The notes below the pieces were generated by a model, which was not told where the DNA came from, made no database searches, and saw only the letters and a list, made by a program, of their open reading frames with translations. The position numbers were made by a program, and so were the translations under genes. Positions 48,858 to 59,971 of a DNA stretch of 64,000 bases are shown here, in pieces; positions within the stretch are counted from its first letter, which is position 1; every line of letters begins with the position of its first letter. This DNA is from Podocnemis expansa (Eukaryota; Chordata; Testudines; Podocnemididae), in contig ML681963.1 of NCBI GenBank assembly GCA_007922195.1, forward strand, positions 58,568,584-58,632,583. The letters are read 5' to 3'.

Positions 48858-49197
48858 AGTGATTTCAACCATATGTTCTTTTCCAGGAATGGAAACCCTT
48901 TCCTTTCCCTTTCTAATGCATTCCTTGTTCATTCCAGACACTTTGTGTGCTGAATTCTTACAAGGTCCTGTGTCTCTACGGTCCTGATAGCTGGTAAACA
49001 TGCTAAGAAAGAAAGAGCACACTGGAGAGAAGGTTTTGCATTTACTTCATAATAACTGTGACTTTCAAAAGTCAAGGTCCTTTTTTTTTTTATCCTGTCT
49101 ACTGAGTTAATGCTAGGTTGAGAAGCCTGGGCTATGACTTGTGCATGGAACCAGAAGTCAGAAGACCAGAGCTGCATTCCTGGGCATGCTAGATTTA

Positions 49198-49313
49198 GGG
49201 GTTGTCTCCACTTAACGTTAGCTTGACATAGCTACATCAGTCATGGGTGTGAAAATACCCCTGCCCCTCTGCTGATACAGCTACATCAACTTAACCCACA
49301 GTGTAAACACAGC
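49198..49313. mobile_element. Possible small relative of the GGxTATGTC TIR group
   Basis: GGGTTGTCTCCACTTAACG at the left and GTGTAAACACAGC at the right resemble decayed type A/B ends. The interior has 'agctacatcagtca' facing 'gctgatacagctacatca'. Confidence 0.4.
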
Positions 49314-49379
49314 TATGGCCATGGAAGAACACTTCTGTTGACTTCACTAACTTCATTGTGGGAGTTGGTTTCCCTACAT

Positions 49380-50430
49380 TGTGAGGAGGGCCCACTCATA
49401 CAGTAGGCCTCACCTCCTCCTCTGGCCCGCAGCAGGAGAGGTTACAGTCACTGGGAAGCACCAGGAGGGGAAGGCACATAGTCACCAGGTCGTCCCAGGC
49501 AGGGCAGACACACAATCTGCCTCCCCACCCTGGTGGGGCAGGCACATAGTCTCTGGATAACACCTCCCAGCAGGGCAGGTACACAGTTTCTGGCTCCCCT
49601 AGGCTGGGGAAGAAAATAGTCGCTGGATCTCAGATGGGGCAAGCAAATAGTCGGGTATTGGGGAGGCATGCTAGGTTTGGCTGGGAAGGGGAGGAGAAAA
49701 ATAAAGGTCTGTTCAATTCCACTGTGACTCAGCTCAAGTCCCTACCCAATGCTGGGTGGGGGTTGGCTGTGGGTCAGCAGGGTCCTCACCACAACATGCT
49801 AACTCCCCCTCCTGTCTCATGGTCACTGGCCCATCCTCCGTCTCCCCTGGGCCTCTTCTTTGCCCCATTTCCCTTGGTACCTGGTCTGCTCAATTGCCTT
49901 CTTTCTTGTGATAATCACTGAGTGGGAAGTTGCAGAACTCATCAATGCCATCGAGGGTGCGAGGTCTGGCAGCACATCAGGGCGGTCAGTGTATGGTAGC
50001 TCGTTCAGATCTGGGCTGGCTTGGATCCCCTCTCTGTTGTCGGAGGCTGGCAGCAACTACAGGTTGCAGGGTCCCAGTTCGGCTACTGGGTCCTGTAGGT
50101 GAAGTGGGGCAGGTGATGTCCCTGGACACCAGACTACTGACGCCTCCTCCACTGGGGCTGGGTCCCAGGCTGCAGGCAGCCCCTCTGTCAGGGCTGGGTT
50201 CCAATCCGCAGGCAAAACACTCTGCCAGGGCGGGGTCCCAGATCACAGGCAGCCCTGGAAGGAAAGTAGGGATGTCCTTCCCTTCCAGGAGATCCACCCA
50301 GACTCAGCTGCCAGGCCCTCCTTTTATATTTACTGTCCTGCCCCTTGACTTCCAGCCTGATGGGCAGGACAGCTCTAGCTCCACTCCACTGGGGCCAGCT
50401 GGCCCTTCCAGCTCCCTCTTAGAGGGGGCA
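49380..50430 (-). mobile_element. GC-rich kilobase, probable retroelement (LTR-like) remnant
   Basis: The block is GC-rich and sharply different from the AT-rich DNA around it. On the minus strand a TATA-like string (AAATATAAAAGGAGGG, about 50315-50330) precedes 'gcagctgagtctgggtggat' and long stop-poor frames (103 codons 49986-50297; 77 codons 49823-50056). The plus-strand 194-codon frame (49930-50514) is the shadow. It could be an LTR plus leader of a retroelement. I recognise no gag, protease or polymerase motif. Confidence 0.4.
49447..49665. repeat. Minisatellite, about 34-bp unit, six to seven copies
   Basis: Units follow GTC-CTGG, a variable middle, then GGGGCAGGCACATA. The last bases GCACATA, ACACACA, GCAAATA recur at 31- to 37-bp steps. 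Confidence 0.75.
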
Positions 50431-50888
50431 CATGTCCCTTCACTACATACACCAATGGAAAACATCCATCCGTCTATTAGGCTGCATCTACACTATGGGA
50501 TTATGCTGCTATAGTCTCTGCACACACTGCGTCACCATGGGGGGAAATTATGCCACTCTCCCAGGCTTAGCTGCCTTACTTGTATAAGAGGACAATGACA
50601 CCAATTTACCTCACAGGGGAGTTTAAGACTAAACTTGTTAAAGGTCCTTGGATGCAAAGCCTTAGAGAAAGACAAAGTATCATTAATATCAGATGTAACA
50701 CAACAGCCCCAAAAAAATATAAATAGGACATAACCTCACTTGTTCGGGGTCAGGTTCCCATCCATCAATCCTGCCTGGAAGCTTGATATCAAATTCATGA
50801 TGGATCAAGTGGAAAAGTGGTGCACAAAAGTGAAAGTGACATCAGAACAGTTGTGGGTTGAAAAAAGGAGATCATGACTAAACTCAAA

Positions 50889-51334
50889 GGGTATGTCTAC
50901 ACGGTAACTGTTATTTCGAAATAACCCATTTTGAAATAACCCATTTCGAAATAAAATCCATTTTGAAATAAGTTAATTCGAATTAACAGTTTGTTAATTC
51001 GAATTAAGGGAAAGCCTGCTTTCGAAACGGCTGTTATTTTGAAACGCTTATTTCGAAATAAGGCCGTTCGGACATGTTGTTTCGAAACAGTTGTTTCGAA
51101 ACAATGGTGTTTTTTTGAAACAACGTGTCTGAATGCTGTTGTTTTGAAACAACCATTTAGAAACAACAGCTATTTCAATTTCCTGCTAGGTTTGACGGTT
51201 TCGAAACAATGGCCATTTTTTTGAAACAACGGGTCCTGTTGTATCGAAATAATGGTACGTCATGTGGACATGAGACATTTTATTTCGAAACAATGGCTGT
51301 TGTTTTGAAATAAAACTCACGTCTGAGCACAGAC
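50889..51334. mobile_element. Palindromic MITE, type A' copy 2
   Basis: It starts GGGTATGTCTACACGG and ends GTCTGAGCACAGAC. It is flanked by a perfect AAA duplication (50886-50888, 51335-51337). It is the reverse of 10975-11388, with the same order of AATTCGAATT and TTTCGAAA palindromes. Confidence 0.87.
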
Positions 51335-51337
51335 AAA

Positions 51338-52530
51338 GTGTAGGATTTTAACTCTAATACAAGGAACTTCATATTAAAACCAGTGACAAAGAAATGGGAC
51401 TATTTCCCTTCAGTCCTGTCATCAGGATCCTAACAACATGAGGCACTAGCTGCTTGTTTATAAGAGCTGGGAATGAAGGTGTCACAGCCCATCCCCTGAC
51501 ACAGCTGTGTCCTTCAGTGGAGTCCTAGACCTTTAGATATAGGTTGGTTCTGACATAAATTTTTAAAATCAAGTAAGTAATATGTCCAGGTTCATCTCTG
51601 GAACATGTAATGCATCCCTTTAAGTTGCCTTCCTGGTATTCCAAATTTCCATGAAGTCTGCCCTATTGTAATTACAGAATAGCTACAGCCTCAGTATAAA
51701 TCTAATAGACTTTTTGGCCTTGTCAGATTAAAACTTACCTATCAACTCACTGCAGTCCTCTAGATCTCCCTAAATCTGTACTTGGGAGAGAATTTATTAC
51801 CAGGAATTGCATTTTGCAAAATGATTAAAGTTACCAAACATCCATAAAAAGTTGCAGTAGTAGATATCATCTTTTTGAAAGTCTGCTTAATGTATAAGAG
51901 GTGGAAGGTTTATTGTCATTTAGAGTCCATGGTGATGTAGCAATTTAGCATTTTGCTGGAGCTGTACACAGCTTCTGCCTCATTTATGATTTTTACATGG
52001 TTTTAAATTCCCATACTGGTATCTGGGGCCTTCTGCATACTGAAAAAATGTGAGATTCTCTTTGCATAGCTTTTTGGTGAAGCAGTCTGTCTTCCCTCTG
52101 ACAGCACTGTAGGGTGCACAACAGCCAGCACTTACATTCCATTATTGCACACCCATTGCTATTTTGAGATAAAGATCACCTCAGTGTACACTGGTATAAA
52201 CTCAATTGACATAGTCTGGTCTTGGGGGGTGGGAGGAGTAGCCAGTGATCACAACCTCAGTGCATGGATTTCAGTACAGCCTCTGCTGTTCAAGGGAGCT
52301 TGGCAAGATGGCCATTGGCTTCATCAATATGGCAGATTCCCTCAGCAGAACTAGGAACAGACAATAAGAAGCTCTGTACATACTAGCCCCATTCAACAGT
52401 AAGACTGCTTTGCTCCCACCCAGACCAATAGTCTGCATACCAGATGGGACTCCTCTCATTCAGGGCATGGTCTGTCTCAAGCTTGTTTCACTATGGCACT
52501 AAATTGTTGCCAGAGCTATCCATGTAGCGG
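51338..52530. other. No gene recognised
   Basis: Apparently unique. Frames up to 69 codons without motifs. Confidence 0.4.
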
Positions 52531-52532
52531 CG

Positions 52533-52705
52533 TCGATATAGTAGGTCTGGTGAACATGCTCAGTTGATGGGACAGTGCTTTCCTGTAGACTCTGGGAATC
52601 CACTGAAATGAGAAGTATAGGTTAGGTTGACAGGAAAGCGTCTCCCATTGACAGCATAGTGAAGACAGCATGGTTGGTTGATGTAAGCTACATCACCTTT
52701 ATAAC
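52533..52705. mobile_element. Possible decayed DNA transposon fragment
   Basis: 'ggcgtcgatatagtaggtct', 'ggttgacaggaaagcgtctc' and 'tgtaagctacatcacc' recall a GTCGAC-rich element common in turtles. Ends are missing. Confidence 0.4.
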
Positions 52706-53201
52706 TAGTGTGCCATACATCAATGGAGAGGTGTAGAGAAGAAAAGCCCTAGTGTTTGCACTCAACCCCACCTCATTCCTCTGGTGCCTGGGTTTATAAC
52801 TCCCAGAGTATGAAGAAATCCAAGAAAGTGAGGGGTCTGCAGCTGTGCAGTGTCACCTCATCTAAAGGGAATCTTTCCCCATTCACCTGGTTCCAGCAAG
52901 ACAACCAGTGAACAGGCAACACAGCTCTGGCAAAAAGAATAAACTCAGGCTTTGGAGTCCCAGTTTGAACATTAAAATTCAAACCCCAAATATACCTTAT
53001 ACAGTTCAATACATCTGATTCTGATTATTGCACAGAGTTCTTCAGCCACTGCAACACATTGGCGGCTGAAATAAATAGGGCTTGGAGAGATTCTAGTCAA
53101 GCCCGCTGAGCAGGTTGCTAGACGCTGGAGTAACTATAAACCTGGCCCATAATAATCAGTATGAACAGCAGTTCTGTCCTTACAATGATGATTCAGTCTG
53201 A

Positions 53202-53387
53202 CAATGTTCCCTCTAATTACTCATAGACTGTGTGCACAAACAATTTCTTTGTGTGCACAAAAACATTTCTTTGTGAGCACCAGTATTAGCACTCTTGAAT
53301 TTTTTTGTGCGCACTCTATTTTGTTGTGTGCGCAGGTTTCATAACCTGTGTGCGTGCACACACGAACACAGCATAGAGGGAACAGTG
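53202..53387 (-). mobile_element. hAT-like MITE with TTCCCTCTAA ends, perfect TSD
   Basis: It starts CAATGTTCCCTCTAATTAC and ends AGAGGGAACAGTG. It is flanked by CAGTCTGA at 53194-53201 and 53388-53395. It is the reverse complement relative of 26394-26573. Confidence 0.94.
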
Positions 53388-53422
53388 CAGTCTGATCCAT
53401 CAAAAAGTTCAAATAGCAACTC

Positions 53423-53821
53423 TAGTACATCTACATTGGAGCCTTAGATTGACTTAAGGAAGCTTAAGTCAACCTACAGACCCCCGCGGCCACACTGGGC
53501 TTTTATTAAGTCAACTTAAGTGATTCCTTAAGTTGACTTAATAACACCACCTCTTAAGGTTGATTTACCACTTAACTCGACCTTATTAAGTTGACTTCAG
53601 TCAGTGTAGATGGGGAATAGCCCTTAAGTCAACGTAATTGGCCTCTGACCCCCCTCCCAGAGTTTCTGGCCACCAGGAAGGGTCAACCTAATACCTGCCA
53701 GTGTGGACACAGGCAGCCAACAGGAGTTTTCAGTGTGGATGCTCTAAGTCGACTTAACTAGATCGACTTAAAGTCGACCTTGTTAAGTCGACTTAACAGA
53801 GCTTTGAGTGTAGACATACCC
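53423..53821. mobile_element. Palindromic MITE with GTCGAC-centred units
   Basis: The right end TTGAGTGTAGACATACCC and the weaker left end TAGTACATCTACATTGGAG are inverted and resemble type B ends. The interior units are TTAAGTCGACTTAA and TTAAGTTGACTTAA, a different palindrome from the TTCGAA units of types A and B. Several CpGs are intact at the right side. No 3-bp flank match. Confidence 0.75.
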
Positions 53822-54860
53822 TAAGAGTTCATATGATTTACTAGCCAGCTCCCTAACACAACACTGACTGAAGGTGAATACCATGTATGCTGGAAATCTG
53901 GTAAACTGAACAGCTATATATGGACAACTTATAAGAAGAAAAACTTGTTTCATATTTGCCTACTTTTCTATTTTCTTCAGAAGAATTTCTTCCAGATTTT
54001 GCACAATGAGCCAGTGGCAGAGATGGGAATAGGAATCAGGACTCCCAATTTCCATTCCTATACTTTACCAAGCAATCTCTGTTCTCCCTACATTTGCTGC
54101 CTGATAGCTAGACCAATTTGGACAAACAGCTGAACTCCGGGGGGTTTATCCAAACTGAACTGCAGAAACATCTGAGTTCTGACCATTATGATGTATAAAA
54201 TCCCACTATCAAAGATATGTGTGTGATGTGATGTTCTTTGACTGCTTAGTTCATCCCATTATCATCAAATTTTTCTGCAGCTTTATCCTATTTTGTGTTT
54301 TAGTTCAGTTTGAGAGAGTTAGTCCTGTGTCTATAAAGAACATTCATTCCACTTTCTCTTTGGAGGAAATCCAGTCTTGATTCTATAAACATTGCATTTT
54401 TTCAGTTTAACTGAATTCTACATTGTGTTCATGATATAATTTTAATAATCCCTTAAAAACCAACTCCAATGGCTCTTTTCATTCATTCTGAATTTTTCTG
54501 CAACAGGAAGCATTTTAGCTATGGAGAAAGTTGGAGTATTTTGTCAATTGTAATAAAAAGCAATTGCTTCTAATAACTGGAGTGAAGTCAAGGAGTCGCA
54601 ACAATGAGGAATTAGAGATTAGCTGCAGCAGTCATGGGCCAATTGAAACAATAAGATATTAACTGGTGCTTTGGCCATTCTCACAAAAACAGGAAGCTGC
54701 ACATAAATTGGCATCATTAAGCACAAAGGCTTACCCTCCATAATCAAATCACAGCCTTGCCAGGGACACATATTGCGTTTGCCTTTCATTCTGGGATGCA
54801 CTGTCCTGGGGTGCACCTCATAAATGTGTGTGATAAAATAAAATGATAATCACTGGTTTT
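53822..54860. other. No gene recognised
   Basis: 'gagccagtggcagagatgggaa' near 54007 resembles a MIR-type core; otherwise nothing. Confidence 0.4.
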
Positions 54861-54868
54861 TAGATAAG

Positions 54869-55215
54869 CAGGAATGTCACTGCCCCAGGGAAAGACCTGG
54901 GACGCAGGCCCAGGCCCCGCCCCTGGGCCTGGCACCCACTCCCTGGCCGTGATCCGCCACCCGATCCAGTATCAGGCTCCTGCCACCGCCAGCTTGGCCC
55001 CGGATCCCTGGCCGAGGATGAGGCCAGGAGAGGTGAGCGCCACCACAGGTGGCCTGGCCTCAACCCTGGCCAGGAGAGACAGGCACCGCTGTGGGCAGCC
55101 CAGCCTTGGATTGGGGACAGGGCTGGGAAAGGCAGGGGCCATCCCGGGCACTCGGGGCACTGGCGTCGGGACTTGGGGAATGTGCCCCATGTGCCAGGCG
55201 TCAACGATAGCTGTG
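54869..55215 (+). mobile_element. GC-rich hAT-like MITE, 347 bp
   Basis: The left end CAGGAATGTCACTGCCCC matches the 14468 element. The flanks TAGATAAG and TAGATGAG (54861-54868, 55216-55223) are an 8-bp duplication with one difference. Overlapping 114-codon frames on both strands are stop-poor GC-rich DNA. Confidence 0.82.
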
Positions 55216-55223
55216 TAGATGAG

Positions 55224-56329
55224 CATCACAAATAGGAACATATTTCATGCTAGAACGTCATAAGTTTATCAGAGCCTCCTCTCCATATTTCATCCAAGTC
55301 ATCTCAGAAAGTGTTCCATTTTTAAATTGTTTAGCTCCAAAATCCCTACTGAAACAGAAGAGTGGTGCAAACACTGGCTCTTTGAACAATCTATTTCATC
55401 CTTTGGGAATTGTTTCCACAGAATGTAAATATCACATAATTAGCACATGGAATGTTTAAGCAGCCAGTCCATATTAATATAATGAATTTCAATATGTCAG
55501 CATCAGCCGGAATCAGCCAGCCACAGAGAGTGTTCAGAAAGGTTATTCCTTTATCTAGGATGCCAACCAGGACCAGCCCATTCTATCCCCATAAAATGGA
55601 TAGCAATATGTCTGTATGACAGGACACTTGTCACAGTATAATATCCATCTCAGCACCGACCCCCTTTATCTGATTGTACAGAAATCTAACATGCTCTTTC
55701 TTCATTTCCCAAGACTGGATACTGGCACCAAGAACAGAAAACATGGAAGCAGTTGTTTTATGGGCATAAATAGCTCCATCATTAGCCTATTCTAACTTTA
55801 TCCTGCTTCCTGTGAATCCTAGGAGAAACGGAAAACCTCTTTATTTAAAAGCTGCATCTGAAAAAGGCTAATTGTTTGTAATACACAGTCAAGTCCACCA
55901 TTGCCAAAATCCACCTAGAAGTCAAAATTATAAATATTCTCTGAACTGTACACTGCTGCCTCAACATTAGTCTTGCTGATCTGGAGAGCTGTGAAAACAG
56001 AGGGAATGGGGGCAGAATCCAGGTCTTAAAGAATAATTCTCAGAAACAAAAAGGAAAAAAAAACTTGAATAAATATTTATTTCAGTAAATTCTAGAAAAA
56101 GGGATGTGGCATCAGAACTAGCAATCCCGCAACGCATCTGTGCTACAGCTGACAGGCTAACAGCCTAAAATCCCCAACTCAGAGAGGTATATGATGTAAA
56201 TGTTGTCCATCATAAAAATCAATGATTCTTTTGCTAAGTGGTCAATATTTATTTGGCTTTAGCATTGTTTAATTCAATGCATCAATTAAAGATAGTGTAA
56301 TGTCTGATTTGGTCCCAAGCCGCTGTTTC
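55224..56329. other. No gene recognised
   Basis: AT-rich and apparently unique. Confidence 0.4.
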
Positions 56330-56710
56330 TATTTGTCGTTACCTCATCTGTTTGATATCACTCATGTCTTTAAGTCTATGCTCTTTTGTCCCCTTGCATA
56401 ACTCAAGGACAGGAATAATTGACGTGAAACTTTTAAAAATTAATTTCACCGCATATGCCAGTAACGGAGAGTGCAAGTCCTCAGAATCATTTATAACTTC
56501 ACGGTGATTGGCCCTGACAAAACAATACCTTAAAAACTCACGAAAGTAAATTATGGTCCAGGCAAATGGCTGAATGCTAGCTGGGCCTAGGGCTTGGAAC
56601 ACAGCCAGGCAAAAACAAAGTAATGCGCTTTTGATATTAATAACAGAGATGATATTGATCTGCAAGCCAGTGTCACTTCTACACTCAGGCAAGGAGATTG
56701 CTTCAGGCAT
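56330..56710. promoter_or_regulatory. Candidate conserved noncoding element
   Basis: A block without transposon ends that keeps around ten CpGs within 380 bp in a CpG-poor surrounding. It has clustered homeodomain-type AT motifs (AAAAATTAATTTCACCG, 'ttgatattaataacagag'). A 123-codon minus-strand frame (56339-56710) spans it but contains no domain I recognise. A coding exon is the alternative; function is inferred, not shown. Confidence 0.3.
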
Positions 56711-58460
56711 TTAGTCCACTGAAAGCCACTTTCCATATAGGCCATTTAATTCTGTGAGTCTTTAATTATATGAAATGGAACCCAGTTAAAGGGCCAGATA
56801 CCTCTTTCACTCATCTTGGATGTGGGCTGTGATTCAGGAAGCTGTCAAAAATGTATATAACTCAATTCCTAGATTTCAAAATGCAGTTGTCTTTTAAAAT
56901 GTTTATTTCATCTATGTGTTTCTTTGGCTCAGAGCCTGCTGTGCATCTGTAGGTACATGAACTCAAATTACAGGACCATATTTTTTGAAAGACCTGAAGC
57001 TAATGTTCCTAAATTTTATATAATAAAAGTAATAACTCAGAGGGGAGAGCCAACTTCTCTCACTAAAAGGCAGGAGACAATATAGCATTCCAGAGCTCAA
57101 AACCCCCTCATCACCCAAAAACCAGGTTTGTCAACCTTGATCAAAGGTGATCAAATTTGTCTCCAGCTGAGCAAATAAGTGGATTATTTGTCATTTATCT
57201 TCTGGGATGGACTGTCCATTAAAGGCGTTGCCTGAGCACAGGGGAGAAGAAGAGGCACATTTCCCCAGGGGAACTGTTGGTGGCTAGCTCAGTTTCCCTG
57301 CAGGAGCATGGACCACAGAGGCCCTGCTGCAGCCTTCTACCCTGCTTGATTGGGGCAGCAGCTGCAAAGGGTGGATTTGATGCTTGTGAAAACTAGCTTC
57401 AGGACTACTGTTTTCATATTTGGCTCCTGCTTCTCGATGAGACACAGATCTAGGGTGCCTCTTCCTGAGGTTGGAGGATCTTCCTTCTGAAGAAACCATT
57501 GTGATGCAGCCTGTTTACAACTCTCCATGCAGCTATTGGGCAACACACCTAGCCAATTTCCACAGGCACTGTGTCCTGAAGCCGAGTAGACTTTAGGAGC
57601 TGGGCCAGTGAGTTTTGTTCTTTCTCCTGTTCCAGAGGGTTGATCACAGATTAATGACGCTGTTCCCACCTTTGTTTTTCATTTAGAATTCCCCTTGCAA
57701 TCTCCACAACCAGACTGGTGGAACACCAGTCTGACAACATGCTGCACGGCAGGAACTGAGCAGTGGGCAATGCATGAACCAGATGCTTCTTCTAAAACAT
57801 GAAATGTGTGCTCATGCCAAACAGGCTGTGTTCAAAATGGGTTTGTCAACACACTGGAGTCAACCTGCCTAATTAGAAGCAGACTAATGCCATTTGGGTG
57901 GCACAATTTACTCTGGCACATGAATTCTACCATCCTCCTAGCAGTCTCATGAAATCTAGAGATGTTTGCTGACTGGCGCAGCAAGAAATATGCATGTCCT
58001 TCTCACTGCTGATCGCAGTAAGGCTCTAGAAGGGTAGGTGTCTCCCCACACCAGGCAGAGTCAGGAGTGATTGACTCTCTCTCAAAGAAAGGGAACAGTA
58101 GATGAATGCCAGAAGGGCACAAAGGAGCTACGCAGATGTCTACAATCTTGAAAACGGATGGCCGCCTCGCCTGGTGGCAATCCTCCACCCTAAATGAATG
58201 TGCCAGGTTCAGCTTTGCGCCGACAAACAGATTTACACATAGCAATGGCTCCAGAACAAAACAAGATGACTCTGCTGAAATCACTGGGGGAAGCTTGAGT
58301 AGCATCTGCTCCATGAGCTCGGACAAGCTGGTGGGGCTCAAACACATGCTAGCATGAAAGCTTCACTAACACTTCAAATCCATCTCTACTCCTATTCTTG
58401 CACACAATGGCTCTTTACAAGAGATTCCTTAACTTGCTTTTCTGGGGTCCAACACAGCTT
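56711..58460. other. No gene recognised
   Basis: A perfect 10-bp inverted repeat lies at 57711-57733 (CAGACTGGTG, loop GAA, CACCAGTCTG). Frames of 110 (57337-57669) and 114 codons (58003-58347), both minus strand, show no motif. Confidence 0.4.
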
Positions 58461-58467
58461 CTACAAA

Positions 58468-58518
58468 GGGCAGTGGGGTAATAAATTGACGAAGGGCACT
58501 GGGATAATAAACTGAGCT
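58468..58518 (+). repeat. Short tandem duplication, 26-bp unit
   Basis: GGGCAGTGGGGTAATAAATT is followed by GGGCACTGGGATAATAAACT at the same offset of 26 bp. Confidence 0.88.
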
Positions 58519-58542
58519 GTTAACTAGCCACATGGTACAAAG

Positions 58543-59063
58543 CAGTAGTTCCCAAACTTTTTGGCTTGAAGGTCACAGATATCATTTTTACAGCTCTGAA
58601 GGTTCCACTAGTTTCCACCAGCAGGCTCCCCTGAAAAGCAATTTGCCTCCTTGCTCACTGATCTCCCGTCTCCCTGGTTGCAGCAGGGAAGCCTCAGGCA
58701 TCCTGAACTTCTGTGCACCCTATCTGGGTCCCAAGGCAGTGCCTCCTTTCTTCAGCCAGGTGGACAGAAATCAGTGCTTCCCTCCCCTCTCGCTGGCTCC
58801 AGCAAGGCCCTTAGCACCTATGGACCTGGTGTACAGCACTTTGCAGTGTTCCCTGCTACAGCCAGGGGAATGAGAATGCTAATCTCCTCTCCCTTTGGCT
58901 GCAGCAAGGATCTTCATCAATTTTTTAACTCTGAGGAAACATACTCCATCTGGGTCCTTAGGTAGTCACTCCATTCTGCAGCCAGCAGGAGGAGAGCCGA
59001 GGGCCACTTTGAAAGCCCTCAAGGGCCACTTTTGGCCCCTGGAACACAGGTTGGGAACCACTG
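58543..59063 (+). mobile_element. hAT-like element, 521 bp
   Basis: It starts CAGTAGTTCCCAAACTTTTT and ends GGTTGGGAACCACTG. The flanks show no matching 8-mer. The interior is C/T-rich with frames of up to 113 codons (58532-58873) that carry no transposase motif. Confidence 0.7.
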
Positions 59064-59590
59064 AAAGCACCTCTGGCTAGACAGTGCCCTCAGCCATCAT
59101 CCTGACAATGCTTTGCTTTTACCTTCAGTCGTTCTCTGGCCACAAAGCAGAACATAGACCCTTGCCATTCTCCCTCCCCATAAAGCCTGAGTTTGGGCTT
59201 CATCCCAGGCCCCAACACAGGCCTTGGATGCAGGACTGCTGCACTTCTCCCCCATGGCTGCTAGCTCAGCCATGCACAGATCTTCTGCCCCATATCAGTT
59301 TCATCCTTAATTCAAGGAGCACTCTTCACCACTAGAGCTCAGGCAACTGCAGAGTTGTGCACTAGTTACAAGGGAGCTAATTCTGGCTGAGCACAGGTGC
59401 TAAAATCTGACTCTCACAAACAGCAACACTTCACAGAAAACAGAGCAGTTTCAATCTCAAAGTGGGTGCCAAGAAAGAAGGAGTCAAGGAGGCAAAGAAG
59501 AGCCAAGGTGGATGAGCCTCACTCGAATCACATGGTGGACAGTGATGCGTGGCTGAACGTACTGTGAACTGAGACCCTGACTCAGTTATA
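59064..59590. other. No feature recognised
   Basis: One 83-codon frame without motif. Confidence 0.4.
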
Positions 59591-59971
59591 GGCTGTGTTC
59601 ACACAGCACTCTTATTTCGAAACAACAGAGGTAGTTTCGAAATAAGAAATACCCTGTTCACACGATGCACGGTTGTTTCGAAACAACGGCATTGTTTTGA
59701 AACAACTTAAACCCCATGTGGGGACGAAACAATGTTGTTTTGAAATGATTGTTTCGAAACAATGCCGTCCGAACATGTTGTTTTGAAACAACAGTGACTT
59801 GTTTTGAAATAACTGTTGCCTGAAACTGCTATTTCGCTTTGAGCTTTTTTTCTTAATTCGAATTAACAAACTGTTAATTTGAATTAAGTTATTTCGAAAT
59901 AAGGCATTATGTCGATACAAGTTGTTTCGACACAACTTGTATCGAAATAATGCCTGTGTGTGAACACAGCC
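59591..59971. mobile_element. Palindromic MITE, type A copy 3
   Basis: It starts GGCTGTGTTCACACAG and ends TGTGTGTGAACACAGCC. The flanks ATA and ACA differ at one position. It is collinear with 3729 and 48477 and keeps a large share of intact TTTCGAAA units. Confidence 0.87.

Noticed and set aside
49930..50514. 194-codon plus-strand frame
   Set aside because: It lies in the GC-rich repeat-like kilobase, with long frames also on the opposite strand and no recognisable domain.
56339..56710. 123-codon minus-strand frame as a protein-coding exon
   Set aside because: No domain, start context or splice signals; AT-motif content fits noncoding DNA better. Kept only as a candidate regulatory block.
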